From contig CANFWV010000003.1 of NCBI GenBank assembly GCA_947450695.1, positions 62,001-126,000 of the forward strand: a stretch of DNA of 64,000 nucleotides, read 5' to 3'. The DNA comes from Comamonadaceae bacterium (GTDB lineage Bacteria > Pseudomonadota > Gammaproteobacteria > Burkholderiales > Burkholderiaceae_C). Shown piece by piece: positions 17,210 to 26,113 of this stretch; positions within the stretch are counted from its first letter, which is position 1, and every line of letters begins with the position of its first letter. The notes beneath the pieces were generated by a model, which saw only the letters and a list, made by a program, of their open reading frames with translations, did not search any database and was not told where the DNA came from. The position numbers were made by a program, and so were the translations under genes.

Positions 17210-17988
17210 GCGCGGTCTCCCTTTACGCGAAAGCATCGACGGACTTCGATGCTAAGCTGGCCGAAACCATCGCGCTCTTGAAGCGTGCGTCCCAAGAGTT
17301 TTCGCCCTTGACGCAAGCCTCCAGCTTGGGTGCAGAAGACATGGTCATCACCCACTTGCTGGCTGAGCACCGCATCGATTGCAGTATTTTTGTGCTCGAA
17401 ACCGGCATGCTGCACCCACAGACCGTAGCGATGATTGGCCGCATTGAGGCGCGCTACGCCCGCCCGGTTGAAGCTTATCGTCCGGTTGTAGAAGTCGCCG
17501 CTGAATTCGTCAGCACACATGGCGACAAAGCCATGTACCAGAGCGTTGACCTGCGCAAAGCCTGCTGTGGCATCCGCAAGATGGAGCCACTGGGCCGCGC
17601 GCTGGCTGGTAAAAAAGGTTGGTTGACGGGCCTGCGCCGCGAGCAGTCAAACGCCAGGGCGGAAGTCGAGTTCATTGAGCACGAGTTGGTCGGGCAACCG
17701 GGCGAGCGTGCCAAGGTCAACCCGCTCGCGCGTTGGACCGCCGGCGATGTTTGGCATTTCATCGGCATCAACAACATCCTCTACAACCCGCTGCACGACG
17801 AGTTTTTCCCGAGCATCGGTTGCGCGCCTTGCACCCGCGCCGTCACGCTGGGTGAAGACATCCGCTCCGGCCGCTGGTGGTGGGAGCAGGAAAGCGCCAA
17901 AGAGTGCGGCCTGCATGTGTCTGACAGCGCCGACGGTCAGACATCCGCCATTTCATCCATCATTCCCATCAAAGAGGTCTCCGCGTGA
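17206..17988 (+). CDS. cysH: Assimilatory adenylyl-sulfate (APS) reductase
   Basis: A 260-residue CysH-family protein that reduces APS to sulfite and AMP. The pairs Cys120-Cys121 (KACCGIRK) and Cys206-Cys209 (GCAPCT) ligate the 4Fe-4S cluster and mark an APS-specific enzyme rather than the cluster-free PAPS reductase. The nucleophile Cys234 lies in the ECGLH motif, and SSLGAED forms the phosphate loop. No cysC (APS kinase) gene is present beside it, consistent with direct APS use. Overlaps cysD by a GTGA junction. Confidence 0.94.
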   Translation: MSAVSLYAKASTDFDAKLAETIALLKRASQEFSPLTQASSLGAEDMVITHLLAEHRIDCSIFVLETGMLHPQTVAMIGRIEARYARPVEAYRPVVEVAAEFVSTHGDKAMYQSVDLRKACCGIRKMEPLGRALAGKKGWLTGLRREQSNARAEVEFIEHELVGQPGERAKVNPLARWTAGDVWHFIGINNILYNPLHDEFFPSIGCAPCTRAVTLGEDIRSGRWWWEQESAKECGLHVSDSADGQTSAISSIIPIKEVSA

Positions 17989-18947
17989 ACGCTGTAGCCG
18001 AAGCCACCGTGCTGACTCAAGCCCAAAACCACCCCCAGCTGAGCAATGCCCACTTGGACGCTTTAGAAGAAGAAGCAATTTTCATCTTACGTGAAGTCGC
18101 GGCTGCTTTCGAGCGCCCGACCCTGCTTTTTTCTGGCGGGAAAGACTCGCTGGTGCTGCTCAAATGCGCTGAAAAAGCTTTTGTCGACAGTACCCGTGGC
18201 GGCCACATTCCCTACCCGTTGCTGATGATCGACACCGGCCACAACTTCCCTGAAGTGACGGCTTTTCGCGACTACCGGGCCAAGCAACTCGGTGCCAATC
18301 TGATTGTCCGCAACGTCGAAGATTCGATGAAGCGCGGCACTGTTCGACTGGCGCACCCAGACGAGCCGCGTAACGTACACCAGTCGGTCACATTGCTAGA
18401 GGCGATTGAAGAGTTTCGCTTTGACGCCCTGATTGGCGGCGCCCGCCGTGACGAAGAAAAAGCCCGTGCCAAAGAGCGAATTTTTTCGCACCGTGACGCC
18501 TTCGGTCAATGGCAGCCCAAAGCCCAACGCCCAGAGTTGTGGAACCTGTTCAACACGCGCTTGCAGCCGGGTGAGCACTTTCGCGTGTTCCCGATTTCCA
18601 ACTGGACCGAACTCGACGTCTGGCAATACATCGAGCGCGAGAAGATCGAACTGCCGTCGCTGTATTACGCGCACCAACGCACGGTGGTTGAGCGCAAAGG
18701 TCTGCTGGTGCCGGTGACCGACCTCACACCTTTGAAAGCGGGTGAAAACGCGGTGGATAAAACCGTGCGCTTTCGCACCTTGGGCGACATCACCTGCACC
18801 TGCCCGGTTGAGAGCCCAGCAGCCAACCCCGCCGAAGTGGTGCTGGAAACGCTGACGGCAGACGTCAGCGAGCGCGGTGCCACCCGCATGGACGACAAGA
18901 CTTCCGACGCCTCGATGGAGAAGCGCAAAAAAGAGGGTTATTTCTGA
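17985..18947 (+). CDS. cysD: Sulfate adenylyltransferase subunit 2
   Basis: A 320-residue PP-loop ATP pyrophosphatase subunit of ATP sulfurylase, which joins sulfate to ATP to give APS. The SGGKDS loop is at residues 50-55, and the MIDTGHNFPEV and GGARRDEEKARAKER blocks match CysD. The start is a GTG overlapping the cysH stop (GTGA), and the end overlaps the cysN ATG by one base (TGATG), so cysH, cysD and cysN appear translationally coupled. Full length and intact. Confidence 0.96.
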   Translation: MNAVAEATVLTQAQNHPQLSNAHLDALEEEAIFILREVAAAFERPTLLFSGGKDSLVLLKCAEKAFVDSTRGGHIPYPLLMIDTGHNFPEVTAFRDYRAKQLGANLIVRNVEDSMKRGTVRLAHPDEPRNVHQSVTLLEAIEEFRFDALIGGARRDEEKARAKERIFSHRDAFGQWQPKAQRPELWNLFNTRLQPGEHFRVFPISNWTELDVWQYIEREKIELPSLYYAHQRTVVERKGLLVPVTDLTPLKAGENAVDKTVRFRTLGDITCTCPVESPAANPAEVVLETLTADVSERGATRMDDKTSDASMEKRKKEGYF

Positions 18948-20284
18948 TGAGCACGATTCTTCAAACCAGCAGCCCAGATGTTGCTGACAACGCATCTTTC
19001 AACGTCGAGCAAGACACCCGCGCAGCCCTGCGCTTTGTCACCTGCGGCAGCGTCGACGACGGCAAGAGCACGCTGATCGGTCGCCTGTTGGTCGACTCCC
19101 GCGCCGTGCTGCAAGACCAACTGGCCAGCGTGCAACGCAGCGGCAAGGTCGACCTAGCCCTACTGACCGACGGCTTGCAAGCTGAGCGCGAACAAGGCAT
19201 CACGATTGATGTGGCCTACCGCTACTTCAACACGGTCGCCCGCAAATTCATCATTGCCGATGCGCCCGGTCATGAGCAGTACACCCGCAACATGGTTACG
19301 GCAGCGTCCAGCGCCGACGCGGCCGTGGTGCTGGTCGACGCCACCAAACTAGATTGGCAGTCAGCACTGCCCAAACTGTTGCCGCAAACACGCCGTCATT
19401 CGCTGCTGGTGAAATTGCTGCGTGTGCCGTCCATCGTCTTCGCTGTCAACAAACTCGACGCTGTGGAAGACCCTGCGCTGGCGTTTGAACACATCAGCGC
19501 CGCGCTTCGGCAGTTCACCCAAGAGGCTGGCATCAGCGCACAAGCCATCGTGCCGGTGTCGGCCCTGATTGGCTACAACGTGGTTGACGCCCATCCCGGC
19601 TGGTGCAACTACCAAGGCCCGGCCTTGCTGGCCATTTTGGAGCAACTGTCGGCCACACCCGCTGACACCGCCCAGCCCTTCAGCTTTCCAGTGCAATGGG
19701 TTGAGAAGTTTTCTTCCAGCGCCGACACCTCACAAGGACGGCGCATTTTCTGGGGCCGCATTGCCAGCGGCGCGGTGCAAGTCGGCCAGAGCGTCAGCGT
19801 CTTGCCTGGCGGCAAAAGCGCTGTGGTAGCCGAGGTACTGGACCATGCGCGTTCGCCGAAATCGGTGCGTGCAGGCCACAGCGCCGGCATCATCTTGGAC
19901 CGCGAACTCGACGTGTCACGCGGCGACGTGCTGTTGGCCGCCGAAGGCTTTGGCGCATCACCCGGCAAGCGTGAGCTGACCGCAACCATCGCCTGGATGG
20001 ACGAAGAACCTTTGCTACCCGGCCGCGTGTATTGGGCCTTGCAAGGTCACCGCTGGGTCAAGGCCAAGGTCAAGCGCATCGTGCACCAAGTGAACATCAA
20101 CACGCTGGAAGAGCAAGCGGCGACGCAACTTGACGCCAACGCCATCGGCGTGGTCGAGCTGACCCTGCAAGAGCCGATCGCCGCGGAGCCCTTTGCTGAA
20201 TCGCGCATTCTGGGCTCGCTGGTGCTGGTCGATACCGCCTCGCACAAGACCTCCGGTGCCGCATTGATTCTGTCGGCTCAATAG
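18947..20284 (+). CDS. cysN: Sulfate adenylyltransferase subunit 1 (GTPase)
   Basis: A 445-residue EF-Tu-like GTPase that drives ATP sulfurylase. The P-loop GSVDDGKST is near residues 34-42, the G3 motif DAPGHEQY and G4 motif NKLD are present, and beta-barrel domains follow. The length fits CysN alone with no fused APS kinase (CysC), in keeping with the APS-reductase route. It is the last gene of the tightly packed cys block; fdxA begins 86 bases later. Confidence 0.96.
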   Translation: MSTILQTSSPDVADNASFNVEQDTRAALRFVTCGSVDDGKSTLIGRLLVDSRAVLQDQLASVQRSGKVDLALLTDGLQAEREQGITIDVAYRYFNTVARKFIIADAPGHEQYTRNMVTAASSADAAVVLVDATKLDWQSALPKLLPQTRRHSLLVKLLRVPSIVFAVNKLDAVEDPALAFEHISAALRQFTQEAGISAQAIVPVSALIGYNVVDAHPGWCNYQGPALLAILEQLSATPADTAQPFSFPVQWVEKFSSSADTSQGRRIFWGRIASGAVQVGQSVSVLPGGKSAVVAEVLDHARSPKSVRAGHSAGIILDRELDVSRGDVLLAAEGFGASPGKRELTATIAWMDEEPLLPGRVYWALQGHRWVKAKVKRIVHQVNINTLEEQAATQLDANAIGVVELTLQEPIAAEPFAESRILGSLVLVDTASHKTSGAALILSAQ

Positions 20285-20370
20285 ATTTAAACCAGCCTTT
20301 CAACCCTCCCCTTAGCCCTCCCCTGGAAAGATCTTAAAATCTAGGGTTTTACCGACCGAGCCAAAAAAGC

Positions 20371-20700
20371 ATGACCCACGTCGTTTCTGAATCCTGTATC
20401 CGTTGCAAGTACACCGACTGTGTGGATGTGTGCCCCGTCGACTGTTTCCGCGAAGGTCCCAACATGTTGGTGATCGAGCCTGACGAGTGCATTGACTGCG
20501 CCGTCTGCATTCCTGAATGCCCGGTCAACGCGATTTATGCAGAAGAAGACTTGCCCGCAGACCAGCTCAACTTCATCAAGATCAACCTTGAGTTGTCAAC
20601 CCAGCCAGGCTGGAAAAGCATCACCAAGCGCAAGCCGGCTTTGCCAGATGCAGAAGAATGGAAAGACAAGACCGGTAAGCTCAGCGAACTCATTCGCTGA
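20371..20700 (+). CDS. fdxA: 7Fe-8S ferredoxin FdxA
   Basis: A 109-residue ferredoxin with the two-cluster pattern [17 protein letters not shown] and [12 protein letters not shown] of the Azotobacter FdI/FdxA type, binding one 3Fe-4S and one 4Fe-4S cluster, followed by a C-terminal extension typical of proteobacterial FdxA. It is a soluble one-electron carrier. Lying between the cys genes and a ferredoxin reductase, it is a plausible electron donor to the sulfite reductase, although this is inference from position only. Confidence 0.95.
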   Translation: MTHVVSESCIRCKYTDCVDVCPVDCFREGPNMLVIEPDECIDCAVCIPECPVNAIYAEEDLPADQLNFIKINLELSTQPGWKSITKRKPALPDAEEWKDKTGKLSELIR

Positions 20701-20719
20701 TTTTTTGACGGCCGATCCA

Positions 20720-21781
20720 GTGACACCCACAGTGATCGAAACCGATGCCGTCATCATCGGCGCGGGGCCGGTCGGCTTGTTTCAGGTCTTCCAGCTCGGC
20801 CTGCTGGAGATCAAGGCCCATGTGATAGATTCGCTGGCCTACGCGGGCGGCCAATGCATTGAGCTGTACCCCGACAAGCCCATCTATGACATTCCGGCCA
20901 TGCCGGCGACCACCGGTCGCGAACTCACAGTGTCACTGCTGCGGCAGATTGGGCCCTTTGGCGCGACCTTTCATTTCGGGCAAGAAGTCAGCACACTTGA
21001 CAAGCAAACCGATGGTCGGTTTTTGCTGGTGACGAACAAAGGTACGAGCTTTTTAACCAAGACGATTTTTATCGCTGCCGGTGTCGGTGCATTTCAGCCG
21101 CGTCTGCTTCGCGTCGAGGGCTTAGACAAATTTGACGAGACGCAACTTTTTTACCGCGTGAACAAGCCAGCAGACTTTGCGGGGCAAGACTTGGTGATCG
21201 TCGGCGGTGGCGATTCAGCCATCGACGCGGCCATCGACTTCGCCACAGCAGGCCCCAACCAAGCCAAGAGCGTGACCCTGGTGCATCGCCGTGACAGCTT
21301 CCAAGCACTGCCGGCCAAAGTCGCTGAAATGAAAGCCTTGTGCGCGGCCTCCGCCATGCACTTCATGGCCGGCCAAGTCACCAGTTACGACGAAAAAAAA
21401 GGCCGACTGAGTACCGCCAACGTCACTGACCCCGAGGGTGTCACGCACGCGCTGCCTGTTGAAAAGCTGCTGGTGTTTTTTGGCTTGTCCCCCAAGCTCG
21501 GGGCCATTGCCGACTGGGGTCTGGCCATTGAACGCAAGCAACTCACGGTCGACACCGAAAAGTTTTCGACCAGCGAGCCAGGCATTTTTGCGGTCGGCGA
21601 CATCAACACCTACCCCGGCAAGAAAAAGCTGATTGTGTGCGGCTTCCATGAATGTGTGCTGGCCGCTTTTGGCGCTGCACCGATCATCTTTCCAGACAAA
21701 ACCATCCCACTGCAATACACCACCACCAGCACCAAGTTGCACAAGGTGCTGGGCGTTGAGAAGCCTATCTCAAGCGACTAA
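20720..21781 (+). CDS. Thioredoxin-reductase-like ferredoxin-NADP(+) reductase
   Basis: A protein of about 353 residues with two Rossmann domains: the FAD site [19 protein letters not shown] near the start and the NADPH site [17 protein letters not shown] in the middle, ending with the [18 protein letters not shown] segment. It lacks the CxxC disulfide of thioredoxin reductase, which marks the TrxR-like ferredoxin/flavodoxin reductases. The start is uncertain: GTG 20720 or TTG 20705 fit best, since no ATG occurs before the FAD motif except inside fdxA in another frame. It likely pairs with FdxA encoded 20 bases upstream. Confidence 0.87.
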   Translation: MTPTVIETDAVIIGAGPVGLFQVFQLGLLEIKAHVIDSLAYAGGQCIELYPDKPIYDIPAMPATTGRELTVSLLRQIGPFGATFHFGQEVSTLDKQTDGRFLLVTNKGTSFLTKTIFIAAGVGAFQPRLLRVEGLDKFDETQLFYRVNKPADFAGQDLVIVGGGDSAIDAAIDFATAGPNQAKSVTLVHRRDSFQALPAKVAEMKALCAASAMHFMAGQVTSYDEKKGRLSTANVTDPEGVTHALPVEKLLVFFGLSPKLGAIADWGLAIERKQLTVDTEKFSTSEPGIFAVGDINTYPGKKKLIVCGFHECVLAAFGAAPIIFPDKTIPLQYTTTSTKLHKVLGVEKPISSD

Positions 21782-21845
21782 AACTCAACTTGTGCAACAG
21801 CCCTTGACGGCGCATTACAATTCACAGCGTTCGCAAGAACCATTC

Positions 21846-21930
21846 GCTAGGGGTGCTGTCGTCACGAAAGTGGCAACGGCTGAGAAAGTCCCTTTGAACC
21901 TGATTGAGGTAATCCTCGCGCAGGGAAGCC
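21846..21930 (+). promoter_or_regulatory. TPP riboswitch (THI element) 1
   Basis: The conserved blocks GGGGTGC, GGCTGAGAAAGTCCCTTTGAACCTGAT and GAGGTAATCCTCGCGCAGGGAAG appear in the right order and spacing for a thiamin pyrophosphate aptamer. It lies 78 bases before the LuxE-like start codon. TCCCTG at 21984-21989 is complementary to CAGGGA in the aptamer 3' strand (21921-21926), which could allow alternative pairing and control of translation. It directly ties the following six-gene operon to cellular TPP. Confidence 0.93.
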
Positions 21931-22007
21931 AGTTTGACAACGACCGTCTCTGCATCAGAGTACGTCCTCGTTAGCCACCAGCCTCCCTGCCAAAAATGGG
22001 ACAGGAC

Positions 22008-23102
22008 ATGCCAAACGGCAGCATAACTTCTGAAGACATCGCCAGTGAATTGCTGGCGTTCATCTCGCGCCCAACCGTCAGCGATGTTGACTTCAATGAT
22101 CTGGCGTTGCGCCTATTTGCCCGTCAGTTCGCTCTCAACCTGCCCTTTCAGCGCTTTTGCCAACTGCGCGGCAATACCCCGCGGCTGGTGAAAAGTTGGC
22201 GCGACATTCCGGCCGTGCCGATCGATGCCTTCAAAGAGTTCACGCTGAGTTGCGTCCCTGCAGAGGAATGCGAACGCGTCTTCATGACCAGCGGCACGAC
22301 TCGTGGCGAGGTCAAAGGCCGACACCACCACCCGAACTTGGCGGTGTATGACGCCTCCATGCGGCGCCACTTCAGCGAACACTTCATGCAAGGCGATGCA
22401 CGCCTGCCGATGGGCATTTTGTTCCCAACAGAAAACGTGATGCATAACTCTTCGCTCGCCCACTACTTGAGCTTAGCAATGCAGCATTTTGGGACTGCCG
22501 ACAGCGCTTATTACTTGGACCAGAACGGCCTGCACACCGACGCGCTATGTGCCGCCCTGCAAAAGGCCGCGCAGTCGGGCCAAGCCTTTGCCATGTTGGG
22601 GGCGAGCTACAGCTTTGTTCATCTGCTGGATGAACTGCAGACCCGCGGGCAGTCATTTGTCCTGCCCAAGGGGAGCCGCATCCTCGACACCGGTGGCTTC
22701 AAGGGCCAGTCGCGGGATATTCCGATGGAAGATTTTTACGCCCAGTTGTCAGCCACCTTTGGCGTCGACCGGCGTCAGTGCATCAACATGTACGGCATGA
22801 CGGAGCTGAGCACGCAGTTTTATGACGCCGGCAACCGCAGCGTTCCTTCAGTCAAGCGCGGGCCGCACTGGATGCGGTCACGCTTGCTCGACCCGATGAC
22901 GGGCCAAGAAGTCGCCCGAGGCGAACGCGGTGTGTTGGCGCACACTGATCTGGCCAACGTCAATTCAGTCACGACCATCCTGACGGAGGACGTAGGCGTC
23001 GCCACCGACGATGGATTTGTCTTGCTCGGTCGGGCTCAAGGTGCAGAGGCTAAAGGCTGTTCCCTGGCCGTTGAAGATTTTTTGAAAGCTGCACGCGGAT
23101 GA
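22008..23102 (+). CDS. LuxE-like acyl-protein synthetase under TPP riboswitch control
   Basis: A protein of about 364 residues from the LuxE/acyl-protein synthetase branch of adenylate-forming enzymes, which activate a carboxylic acid as acyl-AMP and transfer it to a protein cysteine. The phosphate loop FMTSGTTRGEVKGRHH (about residues 92-107) and the NMYGMTELSTQFYDAG block are visible. ATG 22008 is preferred because GACAGGA precedes it; an ATG at 21996 is in frame but lacks a ribosome site. No luxA or luxB is near, so this is not bioluminescence. I infer activation of a carboxylated thiamin precursor. Confidence 0.85.
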   Translation: MPNGSITSEDIASELLAFISRPTVSDVDFNDLALRLFARQFALNLPFQRFCQLRGNTPRLVKSWRDIPAVPIDAFKEFTLSCVPAEECERVFMTSGTTRGEVKGRHHHPNLAVYDASMRRHFSEHFMQGDARLPMGILFPTENVMHNSSLAHYLSLAMQHFGTADSAYYLDQNGLHTDALCAALQKAAQSGQAFAMLGASYSFVHLLDELQTRGQSFVLPKGSRILDTGGFKGQSRDIPMEDFYAQLSATFGVDRRQCINMYGMTELSTQFYDAGNRSVPSVKRGPHWMRSRLLDPMTGQEVARGERGVLAHTDLANVNSVTTILTEDVGVATDDGFVLLGRAQGAEAKGCSLAVEDFLKAARG

Positions 23103-24586
23103 TGACCACCGCCAACAAAGAAGACTTCAAAAATGAAGTCTTCAAAGCGGGTTACCTGCCCGGCTTGAGGGACGACGAAGTTCGCTGGAAGCCTATTCAA
23201 CTGGGCACCCCCAATCATGCGCTGACGGTGGAGGTCCCAGAGCTCAGCAAAGACCAACTCAAAACCCTCGCCAGTCGCATTCGTCACGCCAGCCGGGCGC
23301 ATTTGAAGTCATGGCCCGTCTCGGACATCATCCGCACCATTGACACCGCCATCGCGCGCTTGCTGAACGCACACGACCCTTACCGCCAAGCCTTCGAGCG
23401 TCTGTTGCCACGTGCTACAGGCTTTGACGCCACCATGGTGCGGCTAGGTTTGAACAGCTACTTGCAGACTTTTCGAGCGCTGCAGCTACAGCGCTTTGTC
23501 ACCGAAGACTTTGCCAATCCCAAACTGCTCGACGAATTCCAAGCCCGACCCAAAGGCGGCTGGAGCAAGGCCATCGGCCCCGAACTGCTGGTCCATGTCT
23601 GGGCTGGCAATGTGCCTGCCCTGCCCTTGTGGAGTTTTGTGTCTGGCCTGCTGGTGAAAGCCGGTGCCATCGGCAAAATCTCCAGCTCAGAACCGATTTT
23701 TGCCAGCCTCTTTGCACGGCTGCTGGTCGAGGTCGAGCCACGCTGGACTGACTGCTTCGCCGTGGTCTGGTGGCAAGGCGGTAACCCAGACCTTGAGCGC
23801 TGCGTCTTTGCCGAGGCCGACGTGGTGATGGCCTACGGCGGCAACACAGCGCTACGCGGCATGCAAGACCGGATGCCGGTGACCACACGTTTCTTGCCGC
23901 ACGGCCACAAGCTCAGTTTTGGTATGGTCTCGAACGCTGCTTTATCAGTCCTGCGGGGGCAAGCCACTGCGCGTGCCTCGGCGCTGGATGTTGCGCGTTA
24001 TGACCAGCAAGGTTGCTACTCCCCGCATGTGTTTTTTGTGCAGCGTGGTGGGCAAGTGCAGCCCGCTGAATTTGCGCAGCGCTTAGCCAGCGAGCTGGCG
24101 GCACTAGCGACTAAATTTACACGCCGCGCGTTAACACTCGAGGAAGCGGCCAGCGTAGCAAGTTGGCGCGAGCTTCAAGAATTTGAAAGCATCAGACAAA
24201 CAGCTCACCGCGTGCTGGGCGACGCCTCGCAGCCCTTCACTGTCGTCTACGCCGACACACCGCAGCCTCTGCTGCCTGGTCCGCTGAACCGCTGCGTGCT
24301 AGTCGTCGCCGTGAACTCGCTGCAAGACGTGATCCCGTTGATTGAGCCCCAACGTGCCTACTTGCAAACAGTTGGCTTGGCCGCCGCGCCCGAAGAACTG
24401 CTGGCGCTGGGTGACGCTCTGGGACAGGCCGGCGTCACTCGCATTTGCGCCTTGGGTGCGATGACATCACCCGAAGCCGGCTGGCATCACGACGGCCGTT
24501 TCAGCTTGCTGGACTTGGTGCGCATGGTCGACATCGACCAATCCGCTGAACTGACGGCTGAACGTTTCACTCGCTACGAGCTTTGA
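23099..24586 (+). CDS. LuxC-like acyl-CoA/acyl-protein reductase
   Basis: A 495-residue LuxC-family NADPH-dependent reductase, an aldehyde-dehydrogenase-fold enzyme that takes an acyl thioester to the aldehyde. The presumed acyl-carrying cysteine is Cys306 in DQQGCYSPHVFFV, and VHVWAGNVPALPLWSFVSGLLVK resembles the nucleotide-binding block. It overlaps the LuxE-like gene (ATGA at 23099-23102), matching the known LuxE-to-LuxC acyl hand-over. Its presence behind a TPP riboswitch is the unusual point. Start 23099 or the adjacent ATG 23102. Confidence 0.85.
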   Translation: MMTTANKEDFKNEVFKAGYLPGLRDDEVRWKPIQLGTPNHALTVEVPELSKDQLKTLASRIRHASRAHLKSWPVSDIIRTIDTAIARLLNAHDPYRQAFERLLPRATGFDATMVRLGLNSYLQTFRALQLQRFVTEDFANPKLLDEFQARPKGGWSKAIGPELLVHVWAGNVPALPLWSFVSGLLVKAGAIGKISSSEPIFASLFARLLVEVEPRWTDCFAVVWWQGGNPDLERCVFAEADVVMAYGGNTALRGMQDRMPVTTRFLPHGHKLSFGMVSNAALSVLRGQATARASALDVARYDQQGCYSPHVFFVQRGGQVQPAEFAQRLASELAALATKFTRRALTLEEAASVASWRELQEFESIRQTAHRVLGDASQPFTVVYADTPQPLLPGPLNRCVLVVAVNSLQDVIPLIEPQRAYLQTVGLAAAPEELLALGDALGQAGVTRICALGAMTSPEAGWHHDGRFSLLDLVRMVDIDQSAELTAERFTRYEL

Positions 24587-24587
24587 C

Positions 24588-25343
24588 ATGATGCGCTTTC
24601 TAGACATTGACAGCGTTCACTACGCCTACCCCGGCCGGGGCGAGGTCGTGCGCGGCGCCAGTCTGCACATCGCGCCCGGCGCTTTTCATTGCCTGATTGG
24701 CCGCAGTGGTTGCGGCAAGACAACCTTGCTCAAACTCGCCGCAGGTTTGCTGCAACCGCAGCATGGTGCGATAGCGTTGCAAGGAATGCCGGTTACAGAG
24801 CCTAACCCAGATATGGGTTTTGTCTTCCAGACGCCGACCTTGCTGGACTGGCTCACGGTGTTGGACAACGTGTTGTTGCCGATCGCTCTGCATGCGCAAG
24901 TTCAAGCTGGCCAGCGTCAAAAGGCCATGGCGTTGCTTGATCAACTCGGTTTGAACAGGCAGAGCGGTCTGCAGTCGCGCTATCCGCAACAGCTCTCAGG
25001 CGGGCAACAAAGCCGTGTCGCGATCGCTCGAGCCCTGATCACCACGCCGCCGATGTTGTTCATGGACGAGCCGTTTGCATCGCTAGACGCCATCACGCGC
25101 AGTGAGTTGCAACAAGACTTGCTGGCGCTCTGCCAAAGTCAAGGCACCTCGGTCTTGTTCATCACGCATGACATCGCTGAAGCGGTCTATCTGGCGGACC
25201 ATGTCAGCGTCATGCACGCTGGCAAGATATGCCATCAACTGGCCATTGACTTGCCACATCCGCGCCAGCACGCTATTCGCTACACGGCCGACTTCAACAC
25301 CCTTTGCGCCGAACTGCGTCAAGCCATGGATGAGACTGCGTGA
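24588..25343 (+). CDS. ABC transporter ATP-binding protein (thiamin-precursor importer, inferred)
   Basis: A 251-residue ABC ATPase of the nitrate/sulfonate/THI5-type importer group. The Walker A GRSGCGKTT, the Q-loop FVFQTPTLLDW, the signature LSGGQQSRVAIARAL, Walker B MLFMDEPFASLD and H-loop ITHD are all intact. It starts one base after the LuxC-like stop and ends in a one-base overlap with the permease. TPP-riboswitch control and the NMT1-like binding protein point to uptake of a pyrimidine or thiazole compound (ThiZ-like). Confidence 0.93.
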   Translation: MMRFLDIDSVHYAYPGRGEVVRGASLHIAPGAFHCLIGRSGCGKTTLLKLAAGLLQPQHGAIALQGMPVTEPNPDMGFVFQTPTLLDWLTVLDNVLLPIALHAQVQAGQRQKAMALLDQLGLNRQSGLQSRYPQQLSGGQQSRVAIARALITTPPMLFMDEPFASLDAITRSELQQDLLALCQSQGTSVLFITHDIAEAVYLADHVSVMHAGKICHQLAIDLPHPRQHAIRYTADFNTLCAELRQAMDETA

Positions 25344-26113
25344 TGCGCCGCGAACACTGGATTTCAGTTGTCATAGCCGTCGGGTTCATCTTTCTGTGGG
25401 AGGCGTGGGTGAGCATGGCCCAGACCTCAGCCTTGGTGCTGCCCGCCCCCAGTGTGGTGGCGCAATCACTTTGGCAGGGTTTGACAAGCGGCTATCTGTG
25501 GCCGCACATTGCTAGCACCACCCGAGCCGTGGTGCTGGGACTTTTGCTAGGCGGCACGGTAGGCTTTGTAGGCGGCATGGTGTTAGGGGAGTCAGCTCGA
25601 TTGCGAGGCATCTTAATGCCTTACGTGGTGATCAGCCAGGTCGTGCCCAAGCTGGCGCTGGCACCACTTTTCATCGTCTGGTTTGGCTTTGGCACCTTGC
25701 CCATCGTGGTCATGACCGCCTTGATTTGTTTTTTCCCCTTGCTAGAAAACACCGCCACCAGCTTGCAACAAGTGGACCCACAGCGGCTGGAGTTGTTTCG
25801 CATGTTGCGGGCCAGCCGATGGCAAACCCTGTGGCTGCTGAAGGTTAGGACTGGCCTGCCCAGCATCATGGCCGGTGTGCGCGTTGCCGTGGTGTTGGCT
25901 TGGGTCGGCGCGGTGGTGGCGGAGTTCATTGGTGCCAGCAAAGGGCTGGGTGCGTTGATCATTGCCGCCCAAGGCTCGATGGACACGCCTCTGATGTTTG
26001 CGGTGTTGATGCTGATCACCCTGATTGGACTGGTGTTTTATAAGTTTGCCGAATGGCTGGAGAGACGTCTGCTTCGGTCTTCAATTGATAATCAACAGAA
26101 AGATGAAAAATGA
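25343..26113 (+). CDS. ABC transporter permease (thiamin-precursor importer, inferred)
   Basis: A 256-residue BPD-type inner-membrane permease (ThiX/SsuC-like). Six hydrophobic segments are visible, and the EAA loop is in the region TATSLQQVDPQRLELFRMLRASRWQTLWLLKV. Start ATG 25343 overlaps the ATPase stop by one base (TGATG); an in-frame GTG at 25340 is the alternative. Its stop overlaps the binding-protein gene by four bases. Expected to form a homodimer with two ATPase copies. Confidence 0.92.
   Translation: MRREHWISVVIAVGFIFLWEAWVSMAQTSALVLPAPSVVAQSLWQGLTSGYLWPHIASTTRAVVLGLLLGGTVGFVGGMVLGESARLRGILMPYVVISQVVPKLALAPLFIVWFGFGTLPIVVMTALICFFPLLENTATSLQQVDPQRLELFRMLRASRWQTLWLLKVRTGLPSIMAGVRVAVVLAWVGAVVAEFIGASKGLGALIIAAQGSMDTPLMFAVLMLITLIGLVFYKFAEWLERRLLRSSIDNQQKDEK

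Noticed and set aside
21804-21821. Promoter TTGACG plus TACAAT upstream of the first TPP riboswitch
   Set aside because: The two boxes are only 6 bases apart, far from the 16-18 spacing needed, so they do not make one promoter.
22008-24586. LuxE/LuxC pair as part of bioluminescence
   Set aside because: No luxA, luxB or luxD is present, and a TPP riboswitch together with an importer dominates the context.
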